Shown: positions 28,727 to 37,220 of the stretch, piece after piece
Position numbering within the stretch: position 1 is the stretch's first letter
How the letters are laid out: every line of letters begins with the position of its first letter
From: an uncultured Bacteroidota bacterium
Lineage (GTDB): Bacteria > Bacteroidota > Bacteroidia > Flavobacteriales_D > Sanyastnellaceae
Reading direction: 5' to 3'
DNA length: 64,000 nucleotides
Assembly: GCA_903932685.1 (NCBI GenBank)
Contig: CAIZGX010000004.1
Span: 1 to 64,000, forward strand
Made by a program: the position numbers and the translations under genes
Notes under the pieces: model-generated
Told to the model about the DNA's origin: nothing
The model's database searches: none
What the model saw: only the letters and a program-made list of their open reading frames with translations

Positions 28727-31700
28727 TTAGTTTTCAATTACGAATTTTTCGGTGTTAGTCTTTCCATCTTCCAATACAAATTGCAAGAAGTAAATCCCGT
28801 TTGGAAAAAGTACATCGAACGAAATCTCAGAGCACTGTTGTTCCAATCCTTCTTCAATTGCACTTCCGGAAGTCGAGAGTATTTTCCATTTTACTGTTTT
28901 GTTTTTTCTGTTGAGTTTCAATTTGAATTGACCATTATTTATGGAAGGAATAATTCTTTCCGAATGAATATCTAATTGTTTATCATCGGAAAAACAGGTG
29001 AAGAAAAAGACTTCGTGCGGACCGAGAATTTCAATTCCGAATGGAAAATTTGAATTACTCAAATTCGTGAAGATTGAATCGTTCACGTCCGAGTTTAACG
29101 CGGTCGTGTTGTTCAATTCATGGGCTGTTAGGGCTTTCCAATAGAGCAGTTCATCCAATTCTTCACCTTCGATGTTGCATGTGTTCAGCTGGTCTAGAAT
29201 AGCGTGACACAAGCTTGAATTTCCCAATGATCGGAAGAGTTGTGCTTTAGATAGTTCAATCCAGAATTGCGAGTGAAACGAAGAATCAGACACCACACTG
29301 TCGGTGCATGCATTCAAGGCATTCACATATCGTTGCACTGCAATCTCAAACGATTCTGAGTTGTTTTCAGGAAGTATTTCTCCGCGAAGAACCAGTTCTT
29401 CGATCATCTTTTTCATCATGCCAATTCCCCAATCTGACAGTGAACGGATTTCGCTGCTGTTGCGATCCAAAGGAGATGTCAGAATTTCATGGAACAGTTT
29501 TATCGAACGCTTTCCTTCGAAGAGCGAGTCTGTTGCATAGGCCAATGTTGCTGCAAGTGATAGCGCAGAGTCAAGCGGCAGCTGCCCGTATTCCGTGGTT
29601 GATATCACAGGCAAATCTGAAAGTGTTTTTTGTTGAACGCTCGCTTGTGCTAGAGACTTTGTCGGACTGAGAATTCCGATAACAGATGGACATGTTGTGG
29701 AAACAGAAACCGAAGGACTTAGCGTAATAAGACTTTGCGTTCCGTTTGCGCAGGTGCTCGAAGAATAAAGCGCAATGCCCGAACTTCCAGATGCAATGGG
29801 TAGCCATTGATTGCTTGTGCTTGCTAATCCTACAGGTGAACATCCGATAGAAGATATGGTTGCAATGTTGCCGCACAAATTGCAATCGGTGGCACCACTG
29901 AATGCGTTGAATCCTTTGTTCAACAAGGGTGTTGAGCTGTGGTAGAAATGAACGTGCTCGTCGTTTAATTCGAAAACGTTATATCCGCCAGCGCTGCTGG
30001 AAGACATATTCAGCACACATCCTTTTCCTATTTCTAAAGCTGTTCCGTTTTGCGAAAATTCAGAGCAACGAACGGTGAATACACCCCCTTTCTTTTGCGC
30101 GCCGATTGCGTTGTTGTTGAAGGCGCAAGCGGTCATTCCAATTTCAATCAAACTGTAATCGGAAACAGCAATTTCATTGTTTTCGAAAGAGGTGTTCTTG
30201 ATTCGACTTAACGATTTCAAGTGTTCTGAAAATAGATTAGCTGAATTGAAAACGCAATCTTGGAAGTTATAATTTCCATATCGAATATTCACTGAAGCAT
30301 TGTTGTTGAAGAGTGTATTCGATGCAGTGAGTTTTCCATAATTGTTTTCAATGTTGCAATGCTCCACGGAAGAGTTCAAGAAGGAAACATTATTGTAATC
30401 GACTTGACAAAGTGCATTTTCGTTGCCAGCGATATTGGTATTCTCGAATAACAATCTTTGGTAGGAAAGAAGCGTCGCATTTTCATTCAATTCAATTTTT
30501 CCGGTTTTGAATTTGATGTAGTTTGCGGTACCCGACTCGTTGAACATTGCACCTGCATGAACACGGAAGAATGTGCTGTTTTGGTTCACTCCTTCTAACA
30601 ACATGCGACTTCCGCTTGCGAAAGTCACATCGGTTTCATTCCATAAAGAATACACATCTATTGACCCTTCATTCGCTTGAAGGGTTAACGCTGCTTGGGA
30701 AATAAGTTGCAATTGTCCGCCTCTGAATTCAAGCGATGCGTTGGTGTTATTCAAGATGAATTCTCCAGACGCATAAACGATTTTACTTCCGGGCAACAAC
30801 GTAACTTTTCCTTCTACGTGAATGGTTCCGCCAAGTAAATTCAACGTGGAATTCTGTTCTAAAATCAAGGTTCCATTGGGTTGAATGAAAAGCAATCCGT
30901 TGGTGTGAAGGTTTATGGTTGTTGACGCTTGAACATGCAGTGACGCGAGAACAGCTCCAGAAGGATCGCCTATTTGAAGTGTCCCGTTTTCTTGAATATC
31001 TATACTTCCAGAACCGCAGTCGATTCCAGTTTCAATGGACACCTCATCTCCAGGAAACACAAGGCTATTTGGAGCGGACTGACTTTCGCCCAGCGCGCCG
31101 ATACTTACTACAGAATTGTTTTCAATAATTGTTGAAGGAAGAACTTGTAATCCTGTTTTTCCGAAATTGAAAGCGGCATTGTTTTCCATATTTAATCTAA
31201 AAACCGAATGTCCATTCGGTAGTTCATCGGCGAATACTTCTTTAGCAATGAACGCGAGGTTTGCGTAGTTGATTCCGGAGTGTGGTTGATTGTTTCCGGA
31301 GGGAGCATACCAGTTGTCGAATGGAATCTCATCTTCGTTAATGGCAGTGAAAGGAATATTGGCATTGCAATGCAGCGCGCTCGATGTTGGAACGAAGTTG
31401 TGATACAATTCGAATTGATCGCTATTGATTGTTCCGCAGGCGGAATTGAAAGAAGCAGTTTCGTTAATGGCGTCTACGAAGTCTTTAATCGATGAAGAGT
31501 ATCCTCCGCATGAATAATCGAATGGAAGAGCATTCACCGAAATCTTCGGACGGGAGCTGTATTGGGAAATAGAGAGACTTAGAAAATCGATGTCGATTTC
31601 TGTAAGCTTAAGGTCTGCAATAACGCGATCTGTACTCGTGTTTTCAACGTAGTCATTGGAACCAGGAATAGGAAAAAACTTCAGACGAAATTCATCTCCG

Positions 31701-33106
31701 TCAACGAGGTTTGATGCGTTGCAGGATTCTGTCAAAAGAGGTTCAGTGGTATTGGTTGAAAGCCCAATTCCATTTTTGTTTCCATTGGCTACAGCAATGT
31801 TTCTGCAATTTTGCGGAAGCCCCATGGCATTTAGTTCAGATTGAAAACTTAAAAAGTTTGCAGGTTGAAGTTGATTTGAAGCGCCCCATTGGTAAAAGAG
31901 CAATTGTTGTGCGGCCGGACGTTCGAGCTTGTCGTAAACAAAGCTATTGGCGGCCGAACTGTATGGCGCCATGAAATAGAGCGCAGATTGAAGACTCATT
32001 GGAATGTAGGCGCCTAAATGGGGCGCGTCGAGGCTTATGTAAAGACGAGTGCAATGTTGTTTGTTTTGAATTTCCATAGCACGAAGTGCATAGCGCGAGA
32101 TAAGTCCACCCATACTTGCCCCCGCAACGACAATGCTTTCATTGCTGTTCTTATGCTCGTTGCAGAGGTGAATGATTTTTTCAACCAGCGCTGCATTTTC
32201 TCGAATGTCGCGCGCGCCGTCGTAAAAATCGACAAGTACTAAATCATATCCGTGTTGTTGAAGCGTGTCAATCCAATAAGGCATCAGTTGCAGCATGGCG
32301 TATTGTCCGGTTACCGAACCAGAAGAAAATGCGTCCCATCCGAACGTGCCGTTTCGTGTTGGAAGATGATCAGTCCCGAAGTCTATTCCTTCAACAAAAA
32401 CAAAGGGCTTGTCAAATATTCCGTCTTCGCTGAGCAGTGTGTAGGCATTTCCTCTCACTAGTTTGTTTCCAACAAGTGTATCTATTTCAAATGAACTGCT
32501 CACTTGCCACGGCGCGGTGTCTGGAGTGAGTAAGCTTTTGGTTTCAACTTGAAATTTTATTCCCGTTTCTTTCATTGTTCCGTTGACTGAATATTTCACA
32601 GCCACAGAAAACCATTCGGTATTTGTTGGAACAATGGTTGAAATGGAATTGTTCGCGATGGTATTCCAAGTCGTCCCTTCATCGAAACTTATCGATTGAA
32701 TATTCACATTCGAATGATAATTCGATTGCACTGCGTTGTGTGTGTTGAAGACATTCAAACCTGGAGTGAGCATGTTGGAAGTACAGAGAATAAACTGACT
32801 CGTATCGCTGACGCTGTTTGCTGCGCGAACATATTTAATGTCCCAAACTTCGAGATAGGTAGCGTTCGCTTCATTCGGAAGACTTTCGAGATGATTGCGA
32901 TAATTCGGGAAGTAGAGGTGACTCGAATCTTTTCCACATAGAAAAAGAAATGCATCTTTTGCCGCTTGCGCTTTGGTGAAAACAAGTGAGTTGTTTTTTG
33001 AGAGGGGTTGATTGAACGCTGTTGATTTTACAACAGGAGCATACGTGTTTTGCGCATGTGTAAACAGCGCGAAAAGTGAGAATAAAAGTGAGAATTGTTT
33101 TTTCAT
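28727..33106 (-). CDS. Giant exported alpha/beta-hydrolase plus beta-helix protein with T9SS signal
   Basis: 1459 residues. The signal peptide is MKKQFSLLFSLFALFTHAQN. Residues ~230-460 look like an alpha/beta hydrolase: KPFVFVEGIDFG, DLVLVDFYDGARDI, the nucleophile elbow GASMGGLISRYAL (GxSxG, ~330) and LDAPHLGAYIP, as in PGAP1/lipase-like esterases. Residues ~690-1130 are a long run of short Asn-rich beta strands (NNVSFLNSSVEHCNIENN, SFENNEIAVSDYS), resembling a right-handed parallel beta-helix. A helical segment (~1180-1340) and a type-A Por sorting domain ending KFVIEN follow. It is therefore exported and placed on the cell surface. The substrate is unknown (lipid or ester is inferred from the fold only). 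It is likely co-transcribed with the lipoprotein gene 2 bp upstream. One ACCGAA-N6-TTCGGT palindrome lies inside. Confidence 0.85.
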   Translation of the reverse strand: MKKQFSLLFSLFALFTHAQNTYAPVVKSTAFNQPLSKNNSLVFTKAQAAKDAFLFLCGKDSSHLYFPNYRNHLESLPNEANATYLEVWDIKYVRAANSVSDTSQFILCTSNMLTPGLNVFNTHNAVQSNYHSNVNIQSISFDEGTTWNTIANNSISTIVPTNTEWFSVAVKYSVNGTMKETGIKFQVETKSLLTPDTAPWQVSSSFEIDTLVGNKLVRGNAYTLLSEDGIFDKPFVFVEGIDFGTDHLPTRNGTFGWDAFSSGSVTGQYAMLQLMPYWIDTLQQHGYDLVLVDFYDGARDIRENAALVEKIIHLCNEHKNSNESIVVAGASMGGLISRYALRAMEIQNKQHCTRLYISLDAPHLGAYIPMSLQSALYFMAPYSSAANSFVYDKLERPAAQQLLFYQWGASNQLQPANFLSFQSELNAMGLPQNCRNIAVANGNKNGIGLSTNTTEPLLTESCNASNLVDGDEFRLKFFPIPGSNDYVENTSTDRVIADLKLTEIDIDFLSLSISQYSSRPKISVNALPFDYSCGGYSSSIKDFVDAINETASFNSACGTINSDQFELYHNFVPTSSALHCNANIPFTAINEDEIPFDNWYAPSGNNQPHSGINYANLAFIAKEVFADELPNGHSVFRLNMENNAAFNFGKTGLQVLPSTIIENNSVVSIGALGESQSAPNSLVFPGDEVSIETGIDCGSGSIDIQENGTLQIGDPSGAVLASLHVQASTTINLHTNGLLFIQPNGTLILEQNSTLNLLGGTIHVEGKVTLLPGSKIVYASGEFILNNTNASLEFRGGQLQLISQAALTLQANEGSIDVYSLWNETDVTFASGSRMLLEGVNQNSTFFRVHAGAMFNESGTANYIKFKTGKIELNENATLLSYQRLLFENTNIAGNENALCQVDYNNVSFLNSSVEHCNIENNYGKLTASNTLFNNNASVNIRYGNYNFQDCVFNSANLFSEHLKSLSRIKNTSFENNEIAVSDYSLIEIGMTACAFNNNAIGAQKKGGVFTVRCSEFSQNGTALEIGKGCVLNMSSSSAGGYNVFELNDEHVHFYHSSTPLLNKGFNAFSGATDCNLCGNIATISSIGCSPVGLASTSNQWLPIASGSSGIALYSSSTCANGTQSLITLSPSVSVSTTCPSVIGILSPTKSLAQASVQQKTLSDLPVISTTEYGQLPLDSALSLAATLAYATDSLFEGKRSIKLFHEILTSPLDRNSSEIRSLSDWGIGMMKKMIEELVLRGEILPENNSESFEIAVQRYVNALNACTDSVVSDSSFHSQFWIELSKAQLFRSLGNSSLCHAILDQLNTCNIEGEELDELLYWKALTAHELNNTTALNSDVNDSIFTNLSNSNFPFGIEILGPHEVFFFTCFSDDKQLDIHSERIIPSINNGQFKLKLNRKNKTVKWKILSTSGSAIEEGLEQQCSEISFDVLFPNGIYFLQFVLEDGKTNTEKFVIEN
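31203..31220. repeat. 18-bp palindrome ACCGAA-N6-TTCGGT, copy in giant hydrolase gene
   Basis: ACCGAA-TGTCCA-TTCGGT. On the coding (minus) strand it is read as PNGHS. Confidence 0.8.
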
Positions 33107-33108
33107 TT

Positions 33109-33735
33109 TTAGTAGTATAAGGTGTATGTATTGATTTCATTGGCTTGTAAGGCATCTAGGGTTAACCACTCAGAAGAGTAATTGCCGGAAGCGTAGTGTT
33201 TCGTAATTTCAAGTTCTATGGGGAAATGGGCGCGGATATCGAAGGTGCATTCGGCGCCGTTTCCTGCTAAGTCGGCTTCTTGAGTTATGCCGCGAAAACC
33301 TTCGTTCACTTTGAAAGAAGCACCAACAATGTTGTGTTGGGTGTTGGGGTCGTCAACTAACTTCAACAAAAGGTTCGCCTTACACGAAATGGGAATATTG
33401 AACGTGGGGTTTGCAGCAGTAAACGGAACGTCGGTAAATCCAAGCTCGGAATATTGAATTTGCGATTGGGCTATTGCAAGTGCGAGATCTACGGTTGCAG
33501 TTTTCGGAATTTCGAACCGTCCGTTTTCATCCGCCACTGAAATAAGTGACGGTATGAAGTTGACTTGGCCGCCGAATCCTTCCAGCTCATACCATTGAAC
33601 GCTTGCGAAGGGAATAGGCACGTTGGAGCCTTGCTCAACAACGCGACATTGAATGTTGGGAATGGGCTTCTCTTTTTCGCACGAATAGAACACGAGCAAA
33701 AGAGAAAGTAAGAGATAGGTGCTTTTTGTTTTCAT
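33109..33735 (-). CDS. Lipoprotein with carboxypeptidase-regulatory-like fold
   Basis: 208 residues. Lipoprotein signal MKTKSTYLLLSLLLVFYSCEKE with lipid-acceptor Cys ~19. The segment IQCRVVEQGSNVPIPFASVQWY...VADENGRFEIP resembles the beta-sandwich CarboxypepD_reg/Ig-like domain seen in many Bacteroidota envelope proteins. No enzymatic motif was found. It lies 2 bp upstream of the 1459-residue hydrolase gene, so the two may function together at the envelope. Confidence 0.78.
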   Translation of the reverse strand: MKTKSTYLLLSLLLVFYSCEKEKPIPNIQCRVVEQGSNVPIPFASVQWYELEGFGGQVNFIPSLISVADENGRFEIPKTATVDLALAIAQSQIQYSELGFTDVPFTAANPTFNIPISCKANLLLKLVDDPNTQHNIVGASFKVNEGFRGITQEADLAGNGAECTFDIRAHFPIELEITKHYASGNYSSEWLTLDALQANEINTYTLYY

Positions 33736-33737
33736 GA

Positions 33738-33762
33738 CTCAATTAATTTTGAGCCAAAGGAA
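33738..33762 (-). promoter_or_regulatory. Possible promoter and operator of the lipoprotein-hydrolase operon
   Basis: On the minus strand a TTCCTTTG box (33755-33762) resembles the -7 consensus with T for A. Between it and the ATG lies a perfect inverted repeat, CTCAA-TTAATT-TTGAG (33738-33753), a candidate repressor site. Confidence 0.35.
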
Positions 33763-33826
33763 GAACCACTCGGCACGTAATGTTTATGCCAAATTCCTAT
33801 AAGTTATATGCTGTTTATTCGTCAGC

Positions 33827-33901
33827 AAGTTTCTGCGAAAGGTCTTACAGAAGTTCGACTTCGTCGAAGACGACCTTGCGAAGCACCTTGCTTAGCATCT
33901 T
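33827..33901. repeat. Dodecamer cluster 1 (3 direct + 3 inverted units)
   Basis: Forward 12-mers AAGTTTCTGCGA, AAGGTCTTACAG and AAGTTCGACTTC (33827-33862), a 3-base centre, then inverted 12-mers GAAGACGACCTT, GCGAAGCACCTT and GCTTAGCATCTT (33866-33901). The innermost pair matches 10 of 12 and could form a hairpin. It starts directly after the stop codon of the lipoprotein at 33905. Confidence 0.8.
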
Positions 33902-33904
33902 GAT

Positions 33905-34408
33905 TCACTCCGTTAAATCAAGCTTGTACTTGTCGGCAAAAGACTGTTGCGCGTTTTCGAAATCTTGTTGAGTGAATACCGATTCATTCTGAATGAACAT
34001 GCGCAGAACCCTGCAGCTATCGGTGGTTGAGAAAGATATTTGCTCTTGCGGAAGTTGGTGCAAATTACACAACGGCTTGTAGTAGGTGGTAAGAATTTCC
34101 TGAAATTTTTCTACGGTTCGAATAGCGGGATTAACAAGAAGTGTGTCTTCTCTGAAGTTTCCAATTTCCGCTAAATTCTCTTTTGCAGAGTTTAATGTAG
34201 ATTCAGTTTTCGTGTAGAATTCATTCAGGTTTTGTGGCTGACCCAGTTGCTCTTCCAACTGAAAAATAGCAACTCCACATGTTTCTAATTCAACTGTTAT
34301 TTTGTTGTTGTAGTCGCGGGCTTTCTCTTGATCAGTTGCGCACGAAACAGCGGCGAGCAATAGAGCTATTCCAGCCATTCGAGAATAAAAAAAATTCGCA
34401 CCGATCAT
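33905..34408 (-). CDS. Putative lipoprotein of unknown function
   Basis: 167 residues. An N-terminal hydrophobic stretch ends in a lipobox (LLAAVSC, Cys ~23). The rest is predominantly helical (KARDYNNKITVELETCG, TLNSAKENLAEIGNF) with a conserved-looking CRVLRMF segment. I do not recognise the family. The start at 34408 is supported by a TAAATTCG box four bases upstream; the internal Met at 34378 would also give a valid lipoprotein signal. Confidence 0.72.
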   Translation of the reverse strand: MIGANFFYSRMAGIALLLAAVSCATDQEKARDYNNKITVELETCGVAIFQLEEQLGQPQNLNEFYTKTESTLNSAKENLAEIGNFREDTLLVNPAIRTVEKFQEILTTYYKPLCNLHQLPQEQISFSTTDSCRVLRMFIQNESVFTQQDFENAQQSFADKYKLDLTE

Positions 34409-34412
34409 GATG

Positions 34413-34420
34413 CGAATTTA
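34413..34420 (-). promoter_or_regulatory. -7 box four bases before the lipoprotein ATG
   Basis: TAAATTCG read on the minus strand, then CATC, then ATG. It has the same geometry and TTCG variant as the box in front of the nucleotidyltransferase gene at 44595. Confidence 0.6.
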
Positions 34421-34446
34421 AGTTGTCTTAAAGGAGAAAAGTCAGA

Positions 34447-35211
34447 CTAACTCTTTTTCTTTCTGAAATCTAATGTTGAACTAAATCCAACTTGCAGCGT
34501 GTGGTTGTTTTCAATCTTCACCCCGTCAGATTTTACCACCAATTGATTCATGTATCCAATTTCTAATTTACCCCATTTTGGAAATTTGTATCCAAGAGCA
34601 GTGCATACGCGGTTTTGATCGAAGATGTTCATTTGAACATTTTCGCCGAAGTTTATAAAGACTTCATCGTAACATGAGAAGTAAAGTGATTTGTCTTCAA
34701 TGGTTTTTCCTTTGAATGGAACCGATAGTCTCAGGAGTATACGAGCTCTATTCGTGTACACATCGTCTCCAGGAGCGTATTCGCCTGTCGATTGTAACGC
34801 AGGTATTTTCGTGAAGCGTTGCTCCAACCGAAGTCGTGTTATCTTTTCAATTCTACCTGCTTGTGATTTGACTTGAAGTTGTTCCCAAAATCTATTTTCA
34901 GGAAAAGCGCTTTTGGCGGGGAATACACCATACGGAGAAGTTTGGACGTAGCAATATCCAGCAGTGATAAAACCGTTGGGGGCGAAGTGATAGTTAATTC
35001 CGGTTCTCACCAAATATTGCAGTGGCTTTGCAATGATGTCATTTCTTCTGACTTGAGCTTCCAAATGAATTCCCCAATTTCCCAAAAATTTATAGTCGCC
35101 GAAATACATGAACCAACCTGTGTTGTTGGATTGAATGTTTCTGATGGAAGATTGCCCGAAGCACAAGACATAGTGCGTGAGTATGAATGTTATTAGAAAT
35201 ATCTTTTTCAT
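34447..35211 (-). CDS. DUF2490 outer-membrane beta-barrel protein
   Basis: 254 residues. Signal peptide MKKIFLITFILTHYVLCFG. The DUF2490 pattern is clear: TGWFMYFGDYKF, NWGIHLEAQVRRND, YLVRTGINYHF, RLEQRF and YFSCYDEVFINFG with alternating beta strands, ending GFSSTLDFRKKKS. Proteins of this family are predicted small outer-membrane barrels without a known substrate. It starts 8 bp after the last SUF gene, so it is probably on the same transcript. Confidence 0.82.
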   Translation of the reverse strand: MKKIFLITFILTHYVLCFGQSSIRNIQSNNTGWFMYFGDYKFLGNWGIHLEAQVRRNDIIAKPLQYLVRTGINYHFAPNGFITAGYCYVQTSPYGVFPAKSAFPENRFWEQLQVKSQAGRIEKITRLRLEQRFTKIPALQSTGEYAPGDDVYTNRARILLRLSVPFKGKTIEDKSLYFSCYDEVFINFGENVQMNIFDQNRVCTALGYKFPKWGKLEIGYMNQLVVKSDGVKIENNHTLQVGFSSTLDFRKKKS

Positions 35212-35219
35212 AATTATGC

Positions 35220-35531
35220 TTACAAAAATCCAAGCTCAAGCTGAGCCTCTTGACTCATCATGGTTTTGTCCCAAGTGGGTTCCCAGGTAATTTCTACTTT
35301 ACAGTCTGAAACGCCTTCAACCGATTTGATTTTATCTTCTACATCCGGAGGTAAGGTCTCAGCAACCGGACAAGAAGGCGAGGTGAGGGTCATGGTTATT
35401 TTCACCGCAGCGTCTTCCGCAATGTCAATTCCATAGATTAATCCCAACTCATAAATATCTACCGGAATCTCCGGATCGAAAATGGTTTTTAGTTTGGCAA
35501 TAATTGCTTCTGTTAATGCGGCCTTCTCCAT
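35220..35531 (-). CDS. sufT: SufT/PaaD-like MIP18-family Fe-S assembly protein
   Basis: 103 residues. The DUF59/MIP18 fold is shown by IFDPEIPVDIYELGLIYG, KITMTLTSPSCPVAETLPPDV and a C-terminal VEITWEPTWDKTMMSQEA, which is typical of the Bacteroidota SUF-associated copy. It acts in Fe-S cluster maturation or delivery. It follows sufE with a 2-bp gap. The conserved Cys in SPSCP is present. Confidence 0.88.
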   Translation of the reverse strand: MEKAALTEAIIAKLKTIFDPEIPVDIYELGLIYGIDIAEDAAVKITMTLTSPSCPVAETLPPDVEDKIKSVEGVSDCKVEITWEPTWDKTMMSQEAQLELGFL

Positions 35532-35533
35532 AA

Positions 35534-35962
35534 TTAATTGCTTTTTTGTTGTGCTTGAAAAACTGTAGCGTACAACAAGATTTGTTTAACCATTGCTGCA
35601 AGCCCGTTGCTTCTTGTCTGACTTAAGTTCGATACCAAACCAATGTCATTCATGAAATGAATGTTGGCGTTCAATATGTCTTGTGGGGTTTCTTGATTGA
35701 ATACTGAAACAACCAAAGCCACCAATCCACGCGTAATAATGGCGTCGCTATCCGCTTCTAAATTCACAGTTCCATTTTCTTGAAGCGATGCTTTCAACCA
35801 CACCTTCGATTGACATCCAGCTACAAGCAAGTCGTCTTTTTTCTCATTATCGGTTAGGCCTTTCATTTCTTTTCCTAACTCAATAATGTGCTCGTACTTG
35901 TGCATCCACTCTTCGAAAAATGCAAATTCCTCAATGATCTCTTGTTGCTTTTGCTCTATCAT
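35534..35962 (-). CDS. sufE: Sulfur acceptor SufE
   Basis: 142 residues, normal length. The catalytic Cys (residue 50) is in DDLLVAGCQSKVWL. SufE accepts persulfide sulfur from the SufS cysteine desulfurase and passes it to SufBCD. The ATG overlaps the sufS stop by one base, indicating translational coupling. Confidence 0.93.
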   Translation of the reverse strand: MIEQKQQEIIEEFAFFEEWMHKYEHIIELGKEMKGLTDNEKKDDLLVAGCQSKVWLKASLQENGTVNLEADSDAIITRGLVALVVSVFNQETPQDILNANIHFMNDIGLVSNLSQTRSNGLAAMVKQILLYATVFQAQQKSN

Positions 35963-37194
35963 TATCTCAACATGTTTACGCTTTTGTTTAGCGCAGCAAT
36001 AAATAGTTCAACGTCTTCAACGGTATTGTAACAAGCGAAAGATGCTCTTACAGACCCCGTGGTTCCTAGCTTTTCCCAAAGAGGTTGTGTGCAATGATGC
36101 CCCGTTCTTACAGCAACACCTTGCTGATCGAGCAACGTTCCAATATCGGCAGAATGAATACCTTCTACATTAAAACTCAATACACCTACTTTGTTTGGAA
36201 GGTCTGCATAAACAAACGCTCCATCTATTTCTTTCAATCGTTCAGTTGCAGTCTTCAACAAGAAATATTCATGCGCATGCATGTTCTCTCTTCCAACTTC
36301 ATGACAGAATGAAATGGATTCGTTGAAGGCAATAACGGCTTCAATATTCGGGGTTCCCGATTCGTATTTGAAAGGCAATACATTGAAGGTGGTTCCTGTT
36401 ACAGATACTTTTTGAATCATTTCACCTCCGTATCTGTATGGAGGAAGTTTTTCAAGCAATTCTTTCTTTCCCCACAAAACACCAAGTCCAGTTGGACCGT
36501 ACATTTTGTGCGCAGAGAACAAGAAGAAATCGCAATTCAATGCTTGAACATTTACATCGAAGTGTGCTACTGCTTGCGCACCGTCGATCACTACGTAAGC
36601 ACCTGCGTTCCGTGCAAGTGCAATTAATTCTTGAATGGGATTAATGGTCCCCAGTGCGTTCGATACATAATTGAACGCGACGATTTTGGCGCGTTCTGTT
36701 ATCTCATTTTTTGCATAATCTAAATCCCATTCGCCCGAAGCGGTCATTGGGACATATCGAAAAACAGCCTTCTTCTTTTCCGCCAAAACTTGCCATGGAA
36801 CGAAGTTCGCGTGGTGTTCCATTTCAGTAACCCAAATCTCATCGCCTTCGTTCACCTCATTTTCCAAGATGGTAGAAAGCATGTTCACGCTATCAGTACT
36901 CCCTTGCGTGAAAATAATTTCTTCACGGAAATTTGCATGAAGCATTTCTGCTAAGGCGCTGCGTGTCGCTTCGAATTTTTCAGTTGAAGCATTCGCCAAG
37001 TAATGCGCGCCTCTGTGAATGTTCGCGTTCCATTTCGAATAGTATTCAGAAATGGAATCAATCACTCGCTGTGGCTTCTGCGTGGTAGCTGCGTTGTCTA
37101 AATAGACAAGTGGACGTCCGTATACCGTTTGATTCAACGCTGGGAATTGATTTCTCAATTCTTTCATTTCATGTTGAAGGGTAGGGTTATCCAT
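35962..37194 (-). CDS. sufS: Cysteine desulfurase SufS
   Basis: 410 residues. A PLP enzyme of the class-V aminotransferase fold: DNAATTQKP near the N-terminus, the PLP-lysine motif FSAHKMYGPTGLGVLWG, and the active-site Cys in VRTGHHCTQPLWEKLG, as in type-II desulfurases. It removes sulfur from cysteine for cluster assembly with SufE. An 18-bp palindrome (37203-37220) separates it from sufD. Confidence 0.95.
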   Translation of the reverse strand: MDNPTLQHEMKELRNQFPALNQTVYGRPLVYLDNAATTQKPQRVIDSISEYYSKWNANIHRGAHYLANASTEKFEATRSALAEMLHANFREEIIFTQGSTDSVNMLSTILENEVNEGDEIWVTEMEHHANFVPWQVLAEKKKAVFRYVPMTASGEWDLDYAKNEITERAKIVAFNYVSNALGTINPIQELIALARNAGAYVVIDGAQAVAHFDVNVQALNCDFFLFSAHKMYGPTGLGVLWGKKELLEKLPPYRYGGEMIQKVSVTGTTFNVLPFKYESGTPNIEAVIAFNESISFCHEVGRENMHAHEYFLLKTATERLKEIDGAFVYADLPNKVGVLSFNVEGIHSADIGTLLDQQGVAVRTGHHCTQPLWEKLGTTGSVRASFACYNTVEDVELFIAALNKSVNMLR

Positions 37195-37202
37195 ATGTTG
37201 AA

Positions 37203-37220
37203 ACCGAATGATTATTCGGT
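37203..37220. repeat. 18-bp palindrome ACCGAA-N6-TTCGGT, across the sufD stop
   Basis: ACCGAA-TGATTA-TTCGGT. It contains the sufD stop codon and the sufD-sufS spacer; arms extend to AACCGAAT/ATTCGGTT, so an RNA hairpin is possible. Confidence 0.8.
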
